Shown: positions 8,175 to 17,512, counted from the stretch's first letter. The stretch: DNA of 64,000 bases from Burkholderiaceae bacterium (GCA_021166835.1 JAJPEN010000005.1:1-64000); one strand, 5' to 3'. Numbers and translations are program-made. The notes: generated from the sequence alone by a model not told the origin.

Positions 8175-9466
8175 CGCTCGCGCGAATCGAGCGGCTGCCG
8201 CTCTTCTCGTGTCCGTTCCGCTCGATGTTCCTGGCAACGGCACTATGGGCCGCGGTCGGCATCGCGCTATCGGGGGCGGCCTTCTCGCTCGGATTCACGT
8301 TGCCGGCACCGGCCGGCGGCGCGCTCGTCTGGCATGCGCACGAACTGATGTTCGGCGTCGGCCTGGCGGCGATCGCCGGCTTCGTGCTCACGGCGGTGCC
8401 CGAGTTCACCGATACCCCGCCGTTGAGCACGCGTGTCTCGCTCGCGATCGCGCTCGCGTGGCTCGCGGCGCGCGTCGCTTTCTGGCTTGCTCCCGTCATC
8501 GGCCCGTGGCCGGCCGCGGCGGCCGAAGTGGGCTTCGCCGCGGCGCTGCCCGCGTTGCTCGGCGCGCGCCTGCTGCGCGACCCGCAGCGCCGCCATCGCG
8601 GCTTCTTCTGGGGGCTGTCGGCCTTCGCCGTCGTCACCGCCGGCTTCTGGTTCGACGTGCTGCGCGGCGACTGGCCGATGCGCTGGGTGCATGCCGCGCT
8701 CGACGCGATGATGATCCTCGTCGTCGTCGCGATGAGCCGCATCTCGATGCGCATCGTCAACGACGCGCTCGATGCGCGTCGCGCGCGCGCCGCCGACGGC
8801 GACGACGACGAGCTACCCGAGTACCGCGCGCGTCCGCCGCGCCGCAACCTCGCGATCGTCGTCATCGCGCTGCACGCGGTGGCCGCCTTCGTCGCACCCG
8901 GATCGCCGGTGACAGGGTGGGTAGCGCTCGCCGCCGGCGCCGCCCTGTTGAACCTGATGAACGACTGGCACGTCGGACGTGCGCTGTTCGGGCGCTGGGC
9001 GTCGATGCTGTACGCCGTCTACTGGACGATGGCGCTCGGCTACGCGTGGATCGGCGCCGCGCTGCTCGGCCTGCCGATCGCGCCGAGCGGCGGCACGCAC
9101 CTGCTCACGATCGGCGGCATGGGCCTGTCGATCTATGCGGTGCTGAACATCGCGGGGCGCATGCACGCCGGACGACCGCTCGACGAGCGGCGATGGACGC
9201 CGGCCGGCGTGGCGCTGCTCGTCGCGGCCGCGGCGATGCGCGCCGCAGCCGGCATCGCCGGGGCGCCGGCCGATGCGCTGATCGCGCTGTCGTCGCTCGC
9301 GTGGGTGGCGGCCTGGACGCTCGTCCTCGTGCACCTGGGGCCGGCCTGGTGGGGCGCGCGCACGGACGGCGGCAGCGGCTGCGAGGAGTGGGTCGATCCG
9401 GCCTTGCGGGGCGCGCCGGCTCCGCGCTGCGATCCGATGATGCCCGGCCTGGGAGCGCAGCGCTGA
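8168..9466 (+). CDS. nnrS: NnrS family haem- and copper-containing membrane protein
   Basis: 432 residues with about twelve hydrophobic segments. It carries the NnrS hallmarks: LFSCPFRSMFL near the N-terminus, the conserved WHAHELMFG (about residues 56-64), GFVLTAVPEFT, MSRISMRIVND in mid-protein, and HLLTIGGMGLSIYAVL. NnrS proteins protect cells from NO-linked stress and often sit beside denitrification genes. The start overlaps the ATPase stop by 7 bases, so it is co-transcribed with the ABC importer under the FNR-type box at 5169. Some members bind haem and copper, which raises the idea that the importer supplies something NnrS or denitrification enzymes need. Confidence 0.92.
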   Translation: MLTLARIERLPLFSCPFRSMFLATALWAAVGIALSGAAFSLGFTLPAPAGGALVWHAHELMFGVGLAAIAGFVLTAVPEFTDTPPLSTRVSLAIALAWLAARVAFWLAPVIGPWPAAAAEVGFAAALPALLGARLLRDPQRRHRGFFWGLSAFAVVTAGFWFDVLRGDWPMRWVHAALDAMMILVVVAMSRISMRIVNDALDARRARAADGDDDELPEYRARPPRRNLAIVVIALHAVAAFVAPGSPVTGWVALAAGAALLNLMNDWHVGRALFGRWASMLYAVYWTMALGYAWIGAALLGLPIAPSGGTHLLTIGGMGLSIYAVLNIAGRMHAGRPLDERRWTPAGVALLVAAAAMRAAAGIAGAPADALIALSSLAWVAAWTLVLVHLGPAWWGARTDGGSGCEEWVDPALRGAPAPRCDPMMPGLGAQR

Positions 9467-10100
9467 GGTCGTTCGAGGCTGCTGTTTCGGGGCCGCGGTT
9501 CGAGGCCGTGGCGCCGTTCGCTACCGAAAGTAGCGTTCCTCGCCGTGGAACGCGTTCCATGAGCCGGAGCGCAACAAACTGTTGTGCGCCGAGCCTGACG
9601 CATCGCGCGGCAGCAGTTCACCGGTCGACAGGCATGCCGCGCAGAACCGCGGATCGATCCAGGACGAAGACGCAAACCGTTCCCGCAAGTGGATCGAGGC
9701 CGAACGCACGTATTCCGCGCATTCTGGAAGGCGAGACCTGCATCGCGGCGGAAATTGCGCGAGGAGCGAGCGAAATCGCCGGCGCCGCTTGGTCGACGGT
9801 GCGTAATGCGCGGAAGACGCGCATTTCGGATTGCGCCTGAACGGTTGCGCGGGTCGGGCGAGCGCGGTTGGGACTCGATCGAGTCGATTCGACGCTTTCG
9901 GAGCGCCCTTCATTCCCGTCCGACCAACCGCGCGCGGCCGCTTCGTTGATCTCGTCGATCGTCGCGATCTTCCCGGTCTTGCCCGCAAGAGTCCGAAGAA
10001 ATCCTCGATTCTTCCTTCCCTCTCGCGCTGCGTCTTACAGCGTTTTCGCACGCGTAATGCATAACGCGAAGAAAAACGCTGCAGTTTGCGGCGCGTGGGT
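9467..10100. other. Non-coding stretch with no recognisable gene
   Basis: Some 630 bases follow nnrS. Open frames here are short, mutually overlapping and without recognisable motifs or codon bias. An imperfect inverted repeat (arms 10038-10049 and 10066-10081, CAGCGTTTTCGC against GCGAAGAAAAACGCTG with a bulge) could act as a transcription stop. The stretch leads into an insertion-sequence remnant and is probably decayed DNA. Confidence 0.5.
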
Positions 10101-10386
10101 TGACCCGTTTTCGTGGACAGGGTGGCGTTTACGTCCTCGAAGTGAAGTAGGCCCATGGTCCTGAGCGGCAGACTTGTCCACCGGCGGCGCGGCGCACGCC
10201 ACGCAGACGCCGCCGGTGGGCAAGTCATGTATGACGCGCTTTGGGGATACGCGCGGCTGTCATCCTGGTGGCCCTTTCGAAGTTCGCCGGCGAGTGATAG
10301 CCCAGCGCGCCATGGCGCCGGCGCGGGTTGTACCAACCCTCGATGTAGCTGAACGGCGCCAGCCGCGCCGCGGCCTTCGTGCGGAA
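10101..10386 (-). mobile_element. IS3-family insertion sequence remnant (right end)
   Basis: The terminal sequence TGACCCGTTTTCGTGGACA (10101-10119) has the TG...CA ending of IS3-family elements when read outward. About 105 bases inside it lies the 3' end of a transposase frame (stop at 10225). The upstream nine-tenths of the transposase and the other inverted repeat are missing. It cannot transpose itself. Confidence 0.6.
10225..10386 (-). pseudogene. IS3-family transposase (OrfB) C-terminal fragment
   Basis: On the minus strand the frame reads FRTKAAARLAPFSYIEGWYN and then PRRRHGALGYHSPANFERA. This matches the last part of the DDE transposase of IS3-family elements, whose usual ending is YIE-xxYN-xxRRHSALGY-SP. 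Only about 50 residues remain and the catalytic DDE residues are gone. The open frame continues upstream into unrelated sequence, showing a deletion junction near 10386. Confidence 0.7.
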
Positions 10387-10533
10387 CGCCCGCACTTGCC
10401 TTGCAAGATACGTGGTGCCGCGCCCGCGCTTGCGTCGCATGCTGCGAAGTGCAGCGTTTCCCAGCCGGAAAGCGCTTTCGCAGCAGAAAACGCAGCGTTC
10501 CACAGCATTTCACTGCGTGCCGGCGCTCGGCGC

Positions 10534-10573
10534 CCGGCGGCCCGGCGGCCCGGCGGCCCGGCAGCCCGGCGCT
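10534..10573. repeat. Five tandem 8-bp GC-only repeats
   Basis: CCGGCGGC occurs three times in a row, then CCGGCAGC and a partial copy. It lies between the IS remnant and the 3' end of the carboxyltransferase gene. It is a simple-sequence tract open to slippage; no function is evident. Confidence 0.8.
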
Positions 10574-10588
10574 CCGACGCGCCCCCAA

Positions 10589-12439
10589 TCACCACGGATC
10601 GATAAAGCGCGCCTGCTCCCCAACAAGGCGACCCCCTTCGGGCCGCGCGCTCGCCAGCCCCTTCGCGACCCAGTCGCGCGTCTGCGCCGGATCGATCACC
10701 GCGTCGATCTCGAGCGCCTCGGCCATGTTCATCGCCTCGCCGCGCTCGTAGTGACGCGCGACGAGGCGCTCGAACAGCGCTTCGCGCTCGGCGCCCTCGG
10801 GCACGGCTTCCAGCTCCTTGCGATAGCCCAGCCGCACGGCGCCTTCGAGACCCATCGCGCCGAACTCGCCGGTGGGCCAGGCGACCGTGAAGTTCGGCGA
10901 ATGAAAGCCGCCCGCCGCCATCGCCATCGCGCCGAGCCCGTAGCCCTTGCGCAGCACGACGGCGAAGAACGGCACGCGCAGCGCCGCACCGACGACGAAG
11001 AGCCGGCTCGCGTGCCGCACCTGCGCGCGCGCCTCGATGTCGGGTCCGACCATGAAGCCCGGCGTGTCGATCAGCGACACGATCGGCAGGCCGTGCGCGT
11101 CGCACAGCTGCAGGAAGCGGGCGAGCTTGTCGGCGGCGTCGGCGTCGATCGCGCCGGCCAGATGCAGCGGATTGTTCGCGACCAGCCCGATCGGCTGCCC
11201 CTCGACGCGCGCGAGCGCCGTGTGGATGCCCGCGCCGAAGCCCGCGCGCAGTTCGATCAGGCTGTCCGCGTCGACCAGCCCGCGCATCGCCTCGCGCGTG
11301 TCGTAGGCGCGCAGGCGGTTCTCCGGAACGACGTCGCGCAGCGCGAGCGCATCCGGCGAGCGCCACTGCGCGACGCGCCCCTGGAACATCGACAGATAGC
11401 GCTTCGCGACCGCGACCGCCGCCGCCTCGTCGTCGACCAGCACGTCGACGACACCGTTGGCGCTCTGCATCACGCTCGGGCCGATCTCCTCGGGCCGGAA
11501 CACGCCGAGCCCGCCGCCTTCGATCATCGCCGGTCCGCCCATGCCGATGTTCGCGTCGCGCGTCGCGATGATCACGTCGCAGCAGCCGAGCAGCGCCGCA
11601 TTGCCGGCGAAGCAGCGTCCGGAAACGATGCCGATCACCGGCGCGCGCCCGCTCAGGCGGGCGAACGAAGCGAAGGTGCGCAGGTGCAGTCCGGCGACGA
11701 CCGGAACGTCGACGTCGCCCGGCCGCCCGCCTCCGCCCTCGGCGAAGAGCACGAGCGGCAGGCGCTCGGCGAAGGCGATCTCGAGCAGCCGGTCGGTCTT
11801 CGCGTGGTTGCGCATGCCCTGCGTGCCGGCGAGCACGGTGGCGTCGTAGGCGAGCACGACGGTGCGCGCGCGCTGCGCGTCGAAGAACGCGCCGTTCACC
11901 GAGCCGATGCCGGTGATCATTCCGTCGGCCGGCGTGTTGGCGATCAGGTCGTCGAGCGAGCGGCGGCTGCGCTGCGCAGCGACGGCGAGCGCGCCGTACT
12001 CGACGAAGCTGCCCGCGTCGCACAGGTCGGCGACGTTCTCGCGCGCGGTGCGCGGCCCGCGCGCGCGGCGCCGCGCCACCGCCTCGGGGCGCGCCTCGTC
12101 GAGCAGTCGCGCGTGCCGGTCGAGCACGCGCTGCAGGTCGGGACGGACTCCGACCGGCTTCGGCGTACCCGCCGTCGCATCCGTCGAGGTCGCGGCTTCG
12201 CCCGGCTCGATCCACAGCAGCGGCTGGCCCTCGGCGACCTGGTCTCCCTCGGCCACACGCAGCCCGCGCACCCGGCCGGCGCACGGCGCCGCGATCACGT
12301 GCTCCATCTTCATCGCGTCGACGACGACGAGCGCCTGCGCCTCGCGCACGCGCTCGCCTTCGCGCGCGGCCAGTTCGACCACGCGCGCCGCCATCGGCGC
12401 GCGCAACGCGACCAGCGACGCTCCGGCCATCGTCTTCAC
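10589..12439 (-). CDS. Biotin carboxyl carrier-carboxyltransferase fusion protein
   Basis: 616 residues from GTG 12439, which overlaps the stop of the upstream ligase and has an AAGGA ribosome site. Residues 10-77 are a biotinyl domain with the biotinylation motif DAMKMEH (Lys44). Residues of about 95-610 form a tandem crotonase-type carboxyltransferase, including the oxyanion-rich GGGRPG segment and DTPGFMVGPDIEARA. It should move CO2 from biotin to an acyl-CoA, as in acetyl/propionyl/methylcrotonyl-CoA carboxylases. A separate biotin carboxylase is required and none is adjacent; only the pyc gene at 26-30 kb encodes one in this window. The acyl substrate is unknown. Confidence 0.85.
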   Translation of the reverse strand: MKTMAGASLVALRAPMAARVVELAAREGERVREAQALVVVDAMKMEHVIAAPCAGRVRGLRVAEGDQVAEGQPLLWIEPGEAATSTDATAGTPKPVGVRPDLQRVLDRHARLLDEARPEAVARRRARGPRTARENVADLCDAGSFVEYGALAVAAQRSRRSLDDLIANTPADGMITGIGSVNGAFFDAQRARTVVLAYDATVLAGTQGMRNHAKTDRLLEIAFAERLPLVLFAEGGGGRPGDVDVPVVAGLHLRTFASFARLSGRAPVIGIVSGRCFAGNAALLGCCDVIIATRDANIGMGGPAMIEGGGLGVFRPEEIGPSVMQSANGVVDVLVDDEAAAVAVAKRYLSMFQGRVAQWRSPDALALRDVVPENRLRAYDTREAMRGLVDADSLIELRAGFGAGIHTALARVEGQPIGLVANNPLHLAGAIDADAADKLARFLQLCDAHGLPIVSLIDTPGFMVGPDIEARAQVRHASRLFVVGAALRVPFFAVVLRKGYGLGAMAMAAGGFHSPNFTVAWPTGEFGAMGLEGAVRLGYRKELEAVPEGAEREALFERLVARHYERGEAMNMAEALEIDAVIDPAQTRDWVAKGLASARPEGGRLVGEQARFIDPW

Positions 12440-14064
12440 AGATCCTTCAGCAGCCGGCGCAGCATCTTCCCGGAGCCGGTGGCCGGCAGCGACTCGCAGA
12501 ACACGACCTCGCGCGGCGCCTTGTACACCGCCATGTTCGCGCGCGCCCACTGCACGATCTCGCTCTCGGTGACGGCGCCCGCGACGCCCGCCTTCAGCAC
12601 GACGAAGGCCTTCGGGATCTCGCCCTTCTCCGGATCGGGCATGCCGATGACGCCGGCCTGCGCGATCGCCGGATGCCGCACGAGAATCGATTCGACCTCC
12701 TCGGGAAAGACGCTGTAGCCGGAGACCTTGATCATCTCCTTGAAGCGCCCCTCGAAGGTGAGGTAGCCGTCGTCGTCGAGATGGCCGATGTCCCCGGTGT
12801 GCAGCCAGCCGCCGCGCAGCGCGTGGGCAGTGGCGTCGGGCCGGTTCCAGTACCCGCGAAAGACGCCCGGTCCGCGGACCAGGATCTCGCCCGACTCGCC
12901 GGTGCGCCGCGGCTCGCCCGTCGCCGCATCGGCGATGCGGATCTCGTTGCCCGGCACCGGCCTGCCGTGCGTACCCCAACGGATCGCGTCCGCCGGCATG
13001 TACGTGTCCATCGTGTGCGTCTCGGACAGTCCGTAGGCCGCTTCGAAGGACGTGCAGTTCGGCGCGTACTCGCGCCAGCGCCGTGCGATCGTCTCGGTGA
13101 AGGTGATGCCGAAGCTGGTCACCGGATTGATGCGCAGGCTCGACAGGTCGAACTGCTGCGCGTCGGGCAACTGCATCGCGGCCACGTTCATCGGCGCGAT
13201 GCTGTACCACCAGCTGACGCGATGCGTCTCGATCGCCTCCATCGCGGCATGCGCATCGAAGCGGTACAGCAGCACGGTCGTCGCGCCTGCGTACACCGGA
13301 ATGTCGACACCGGTGAGCATGCCGGCGATGTGATAGAGCGGCGCCACCGCGAGCAGCACGTCGTCGCCCGACACGCGATAGCCGTCGCACGATACCGCAG
13401 TCTTGTAGCGCGCATTGCCGTGCGTGAGCATCGCGCCCTTCGGCAGGCCCGTGGTGCCCGACGTGTAGGTGATCAACGCGATGTCGTCGAGCGCGACGTC
13501 GACCTGCGGCGGCACGGCGCCGGTGCGCGTCGCGGCGAGGAAATCCTCCACCTTACCGGCGTCGGCGATCGGCGCCGCGCCTTCGCGTCGCAGCCGGCGC
13601 ATCGTGCGCAGTTCCTCGGGAACGTCGAAGGACGGCGCCTGCGGCAGCAGGTCGTCGTAATGCACGACGAAGACGTGCTCGAGGGCCGTGCGCGCGCGCA
13701 CCTTCGCGACCACGTCGAGCAGCGGGGCGGCGGCGACGAGCACGCGTGCCCGCAGGTCGTCGAGCTGGTACTGCAGCTCGTGCTCGCGGCTGAGCGGGCC
13801 GCACGGGCAGACGACGGCACCGATCTTCTGGATCGCGTAATGCGCGATCACGTATTGCGGGCAGTTCTGCAGGTAGAGCGCGACGGGCTCGCCGTGCGCG
13901 ACGCCGAGTTGCGCGAGGCGGGCGGCGAAGGCGTCGCTCGCGCGGTCCAGCTCGCCGTAGCTGAGCACCGCGCCGTACCAGACACAGGCCGGGTGCGCGG
14001 GACGCCGGCGCGCATGCTCGCGCAGCGTCTCGTGCAGCGGCCGCTCGCTTTCGTTCGTCGCCAT
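12436..14064 (-). CDS. Acyl-CoA synthetase (AMP-forming, ANL superfamily)
   Basis: 542 residues. The phosphate-binding loop is TYTSGTTGLPKG (about residue 180), followed by the A5-type AAYGLSETH and A7-type GWLHTGDIGHLDDDGY motifs; the C-terminal subdomain has KVSGYSVFPEEVE and the catalytic lysine region GSGKMLRRLL. It activates a carboxylic acid to its CoA thioester with ATP. The start of the carboxyltransferase overlaps its stop, so a coupled route of activation and then carboxylation is plausible. Substrate class (fatty, aromatic or dicarboxylic acid) cannot be fixed from sequence. Confidence 0.9.
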   Translation of the reverse strand: MATNESERPLHETLREHARRRPAHPACVWYGAVLSYGELDRASDAFAARLAQLGVAHGEPVALYLQNCPQYVIAHYAIQKIGAVVCPCGPLSREHELQYQLDDLRARVLVAAAPLLDVVAKVRARTALEHVFVVHYDDLLPQAPSFDVPEELRTMRRLRREGAAPIADAGKVEDFLAATRTGAVPPQVDVALDDIALITYTSGTTGLPKGAMLTHGNARYKTAVSCDGYRVSGDDVLLAVAPLYHIAGMLTGVDIPVYAGATTVLLYRFDAHAAMEAIETHRVSWWYSIAPMNVAAMQLPDAQQFDLSSLRINPVTSFGITFTETIARRWREYAPNCTSFEAAYGLSETHTMDTYMPADAIRWGTHGRPVPGNEIRIADAATGEPRRTGESGEILVRGPGVFRGYWNRPDATAHALRGGWLHTGDIGHLDDDGYLTFEGRFKEMIKVSGYSVFPEEVESILVRHPAIAQAGVIGMPDPEKGEIPKAFVVLKAGVAGAVTESEIVQWARANMAVYKAPREVVFCESLPATGSGKMLRRLLKDL

Positions 14065-14067
14065 CGT

Positions 14068-14691
14068 TCAACGCTCCGCGAGCAGCCGCTCGACGTCGGC
14101 ATCGTCGACCTGCTCGAAATGCCCGTAATGCAGCGACACCGCGCGGAAATCCTCGGGCGCCTCCAGGCAGACGACCTCGTCGGCATGAGGACCCACGCGC
14201 ACGAGGCTGTCCGGCGCGGCCACCGGCACCGCGCAGATCAGCCGCGACGGCGAACGCGCGCGCACGGCGTGCAGCGCGGCGATCATCGTCGAACCGGTGG
14301 CCAGTCCGTCGTCCACCACGATGACCACGCGTCCCGCCGGATCGATCGCCGGCCTGCCCTTCCGATAGCGATCGCGCCGCTCGCGCAGCAGCTCGAGCTG
14401 CGTATGCTTCTCGTGCTCGAGCCACATCGGGTCCACGCCCCGCGCCGCCTCCGGCGAGGCCCAGTGCATGCCGCCGTCCTCGTCGATCGCGCCCAGCGCC
14501 AGCTCCGGCTGGTACGGCGCGCCGATCTTGCGCACGAGCACGACGTCGAGGTCGCCGCCCAGCGCATCGGCGATGCGCCGCCCCATCGGCACCGCTCCGC
14601 GCGGTATCGCCAGCACCAGCGGAGCCTTGCCCCGCAACGAATCGAGCGCGCTGGCGAGCCGATCGGCCGCCTCGTTGCGATCGCGGAACAT
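14068..14691 (-). CDS. Phosphoribosyltransferase-domain protein
   Basis: 207 residues with the type I phosphoribosyltransferase fold; the PRPP loop is VVIVVDDGLATGSTM (about residues 120-134). The N-terminal part (LAIPRGAVPMG, DVVLVRKIGAP) is typical of predicted phosphoribosyltransferases found as stand-alone genes or fused to dienelactone-hydrolase-like domains. The start at 14691 has a good GGAGG site 7 bases upstream. Three bases separate it from the acyl-CoA synthetase gene. It diverges from the PepSY gene. Substrate base unknown. Confidence 0.85.
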   Translation of the reverse strand: MFRDRNEAADRLASALDSLRGKAPLVLAIPRGAVPMGRRIADALGGDLDVVLVRKIGAPYQPELALGAIDEDGGMHWASPEAARGVDPMWLEHEKHTQLELLRERRDRYRKGRPAIDPAGRVVIVVDDGLATGSTMIAALHAVRARSPSRLICAVPVAAPDSLVRVGPHADEVVCLEAPEDFRAVSLHYGHFEQVDDADVERLLAER

Positions 14692-14728
14692 TCGAATACC
14701 TCCTGTGGAAACGGAACCGCTGCCCGGA

Positions 14729-14745
14729 TTCAGCTTCGCTTCAGC
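14729..14745 (+). promoter_or_regulatory. Direct repeat, candidate response-regulator box
   Basis: TTCAGC occurs twice with an 11-bp period (14729-14734 and 14740-14745, separated by TTCGC), in front of the PepSY-response regulator-histidine kinase operon. Direct half-sites at about one helical turn are the usual target layout of OmpR-family regulators. It is probably an autoregulatory site for the adjacent regulator; this is an inference. Confidence 0.45.
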
Positions 14746-14797
14746 CGAACGCATCGATACTGCACGGCGTCGCACATCGTCATGCAGGAGAAGCCAC

Positions 14798-15124
14798 ATG
14801 TCGAGAACCGTAACATTGTCCTTCGCGCTGGCCGCCGCTTCGATCGTCGCCGCCACCGCCATCGGCGCCGACTTCGCTCACGCCGACGACCGCATACGCC
14901 GATCCGAGGTGCGCGAGCTGCGCGAAGCGGGCAAGATCCTGCCGATGGAAGACATTCTCGCTCGCGCGCGGACCGCCCAGCCAGGGCAGGTCGTCGAAAT
15001 CGAGCTGGATCGCGAGAACGGCCGCCTCGTCTACGAGGTGAAGCTGATCGACGACGCCGACGCGATCCACAAGCTCCAGCTGGACGCGGCCACCGGCGAG
15101 GTGATCCGGCGTTCGCGGAAATGA
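14798..15124 (+). CDS. Secreted PepSY-domain protein
   Basis: 108 residues with an N-terminal signal peptide (residues 1-29, ending ADFAHA). A PepSY domain of about 65 residues follows ([13 protein letters not shown], then [20 protein letters not shown] and [10 protein letters not shown]). Such small periplasmic proteins often precede a two-component pair and may sense or tune it. The response-regulator gene begins two bases after its stop, so the three genes form one operon. Confidence 0.88.
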   Translation: MSRTVTLSFALAAASIVAATAIGADFAHADDRIRRSEVRELREAGKILPMEDILARARTAQPGQVVEIELDRENGRLVYEVKLIDDADAIHKLQLDAATGEVIRRSRK

Positions 15125-15125
15125 A

Positions 15126-15791
15126 GTGCGCCTGCTGATCGCCGAGGACGACGAGCCGCTCGCCGCGCGCCTGCGCGAGCGGCTCGTGCGGGAAGGCTAC
15201 GCGGTCGACGTCGCGCACGACGGCGTCGACGCCGGCCATCTCGGCGCCACCGAGCCCTACGACGCGATCGTTCTCGACCTCGGGCTGCCCGGTCGCACCG
15301 GTCTCGAGCTGCTGGCCGACTGGCGCGCCGCCGGCAGCCGCGTGCCGGTGCTCATCCTCACGGCACGCGACGGATGGAGCGACCGCGTCGACGGACTGCG
15401 CGCCGGCGCCGACGACTATCTGGGCAAGCCCTTCCACACCGAGGAGCTGGTGGCGCGCATCCACGCGCTGCTGCGACGCGCCGCGCCGGTCGCCGACGTC
15501 GCGCTGCGCGCCGGGCCCTGGCGGCTGGACGAAGCGCGCCAGTGCCTGGTGCACGACGACGGACAGGAGCAGCCGCTCACCGCCACCGAGTTCCGGCTGC
15601 TGCGCTACTTCATGCGGCATCCCGGGCAGGTGCTGTCGAAGACGCGCCTGACCGAGCACGTCTACGAATACGACGCCGAGCGCGACAGCAACGTGATCGA
15701 AGTCTACGTGCGCCGCCTGCGCGCGCTGCTCGGCGCCGGATGCATCGAGACGCGCCGCGGCCAGGGATACGTGTTTCACGGCGACGGATGA
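15126..15791 (+). CDS. OmpR-family response regulator (QseB/PmrA-like)
   Basis: 221 residues from GTG 15126. The receiver domain has the acidic pair D8-D9, phospho-acceptor Asp51 in VLDLGLPG, and Lys in the GKPF loop. The C-terminal winged helix ([11 protein letters not shown], then [13 protein letters not shown]) is typical of the OmpR class. It is coupled by ATGA overlap to the kinase gene. Likely targets include its own operon through the TTCAGC repeat at 14729. Confidence 0.93.
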   Translation: MRLLIAEDDEPLAARLRERLVREGYAVDVAHDGVDAGHLGATEPYDAIVLDLGLPGRTGLELLADWRAAGSRVPVLILTARDGWSDRVDGLRAGADDYLGKPFHTEELVARIHALLRRAAPVADVALRAGPWRLDEARQCLVHDDGQEQPLTATEFRLLRYFMRHPGQVLSKTRLTEHVYEYDAERDSNVIEVYVRRLRALLGAGCIETRRGQGYVFHGDG

Positions 15792-17149
15792 GCTCGCTGC
15801 GCAACCGGCTCACGCTGGCGCTCACGCTGGTGCTCGCGGCGGTGGCCGCGCTGCTCGCGATCGGCCTGCAGCACTTCCCGCGCGAACTGGTCGAGCGTTA
15901 CGTCGCCTCGCGCCTCGAGCACGACGCCGAGATGCTGTACGTTCGCCTCGACGAAGCCGCCGATGCGTCTGCGGCTGCAGGCGAGGCGCTGGGGGCGGAG
16001 TACCGGCTGCCGCTGTCGGGCCATTACTTCGTCGCGCAGCGCAGGGCACGCGCCGCCGCCGGCGCCCCGCCGGCCGACGAAACGATCCTCTCGCGCTCGT
16101 TGTGGGACGAGGAGTTCGTCGTCGCCCCGCTTTCGGGCGCCGCGCAACGCATCGCCCGCCGTCCGGGGCCGGCCGGCCAGACGCTGCTCGTCTATACGCG
16201 CCGCTTCGCCGGCGCGAGCGCCGAGTGGACGATCACCATCGCCGAGGACATCTCCGGACTGGACGCGGCTATCGCCCGCTTCCGTCGCGTGCTGCTGACG
16301 TCGCTGCTGGCGACGCTGCTCGCGCTCGCCTGGCTGCAGCGCGCGATCGTCGTTCGCGGACTGGCGCCGCTCGCACGCGCGGTCGAAGCATGCCGCCGGC
16401 TGGAGCGCGGCGAGAGCGCCTCGGTGCCCAGCGCCGCGCCCGACGAGGTGCGTCCGATGCTCGAGGCGGTCGACCGCCTCGCGCATCACCAGGCGCAACG
16501 GCTGTCGCGCGTGCGCCATGCCGCCGGCAACCTGTCGCATGCGCTGAAGACGCCGCTCGCGGTGCTCGCGCAGATCGCCGACGAGCGCGACACCGCCGGC
16601 GATTCGCCCGCCGCCGCGGCGATCCGCGACCAGGTCGAATCGATGCGCGCGACGATCGAGCGCGAGATGCGGCGCGCGCGGCTGGCCGGCAGCGGCGCAC
16701 GCTCGGCCGGCTTCGAGGCGCGCGAGCAACTGCAGGCGCTCGCCGAGGCGCTCGGGCGCCTGCACGCCGATCGTGCGCTGCGGATCGACGTAGACGCGCC
16801 CGCGCAGCGCTTCGCGCTCGATCGCGAGGACATGCTCGAGCTGTTCGGAAACCTTCTCGACAACGCGTGCAAATGGGCGAGGACGACGGTGCGCGTCGAA
16901 CTGGCCGAGCGCGACGGCGCGCTGCACTTTCGCATCGACGACGACGGCCCCGGAGTGGACGGCACGCTGCTCGCGCGCCTGGGCCGCGGCACGCTGCGCA
17001 CCGACGAGCGCAAGCCCGGCCACGGGCTCGGCCTGACGATCGTCGCCGACATCGTCGAGCAGTACCGCGGAAGGATCGACTACCGTCGCTCCGACCGGCT
17101 CGGCGGCCTGTGCGCGGCCGGCTCGCTGCCGCTGGACGACGAAGCGTAG
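15788..17149 (+). CDS. Sensor histidine kinase (PhoQ/QseC-like)
   Basis: 453 residues. Two membrane helices (about residues 7-25 and 170-190) enclose a periplasmic sensor of about 145 residues. A HAMP-like segment follows, then the phospho-acceptor helix with [14 protein letters not shown], the N-box [13 protein letters not shown], the G1 box DDDGPGV and the G2 box GHGLGLTI. It should phosphorylate the regulator encoded just upstream. The signal is unknown; the PepSY protein may contribute. Confidence 0.93.
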   Translation: MSSLRNRLTLALTLVLAAVAALLAIGLQHFPRELVERYVASRLEHDAEMLYVRLDEAADASAAAGEALGAEYRLPLSGHYFVAQRRARAAAGAPPADETILSRSLWDEEFVVAPLSGAAQRIARRPGPAGQTLLVYTRRFAGASAEWTITIAEDISGLDAAIARFRRVLLTSLLATLLALAWLQRAIVVRGLAPLARAVEACRRLERGESASVPSAAPDEVRPMLEAVDRLAHHQAQRLSRVRHAAGNLSHALKTPLAVLAQIADERDTAGDSPAAAAIRDQVESMRATIEREMRRARLAGSGARSAGFEAREQLQALAEALGRLHADRALRIDVDAPAQRFALDREDMLELFGNLLDNACKWARTTVRVELAERDGALHFRIDDDGPGVDGTLLARLGRGTLRTDERKPGHGLGLTIVADIVEQYRGRIDYRRSDRLGGLCAAGSLPLDDEA

Positions 17150-17224
17150 CGACGCCGCGCTCCGCGCCGTCGTATATTGGCCGCGCGCGGCGACGCCGCG
17201 CGCCTTCCGACTTCGGAGTCCGCC

Positions 17225-17512
17225 ATGCACAAGACGATCCTCGCCGCTGCACTTTCGCTGTTCGCCGTGTCCGCCCTGGCCGCCGATCCGAGCTGCACCG
17301 ATCGCGCGAACGAGAAGAAGCTCGCGGGCGCCGCCCGGACCAGCTTCCTGAAGAAATGCGAAACCGACGCGAATGCGGCATGCCAGCTGCAGGCGAAGGA
17401 CCGCAAGCTGAGCGGCGCCGCGCAGACGAGCTTCGTGCGCAAGTGCACGAAGGACGCGGTCGGTGCGCCGCCGGCCGCCGGCGGCAAGGGCGCGAGCGAA
17501 CCGAAGGGCTGA
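17225..17512 (+). CDS. PsiF-like small secreted protein
   Basis: 95 residues. A signal peptide (residues 1-19, ending SALAA) precedes two PsiF repeats of the form KKLxGAARTSFLKKC, each with paired cysteines. E. coli psiF is induced by phosphate starvation but its function is unknown; no Pho box is visible here. A -10-like TATATT lies at 17173-17178. It is separate from the kinase gene by 75 bases. Confidence 0.88.
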   Translation: MHKTILAAALSLFAVSALAADPSCTDRANEKKLAGAARTSFLKKCETDANAACQLQAKDRKLSGAAQTSFVRKCTKDAVGAPPAAGGKGASEPKG

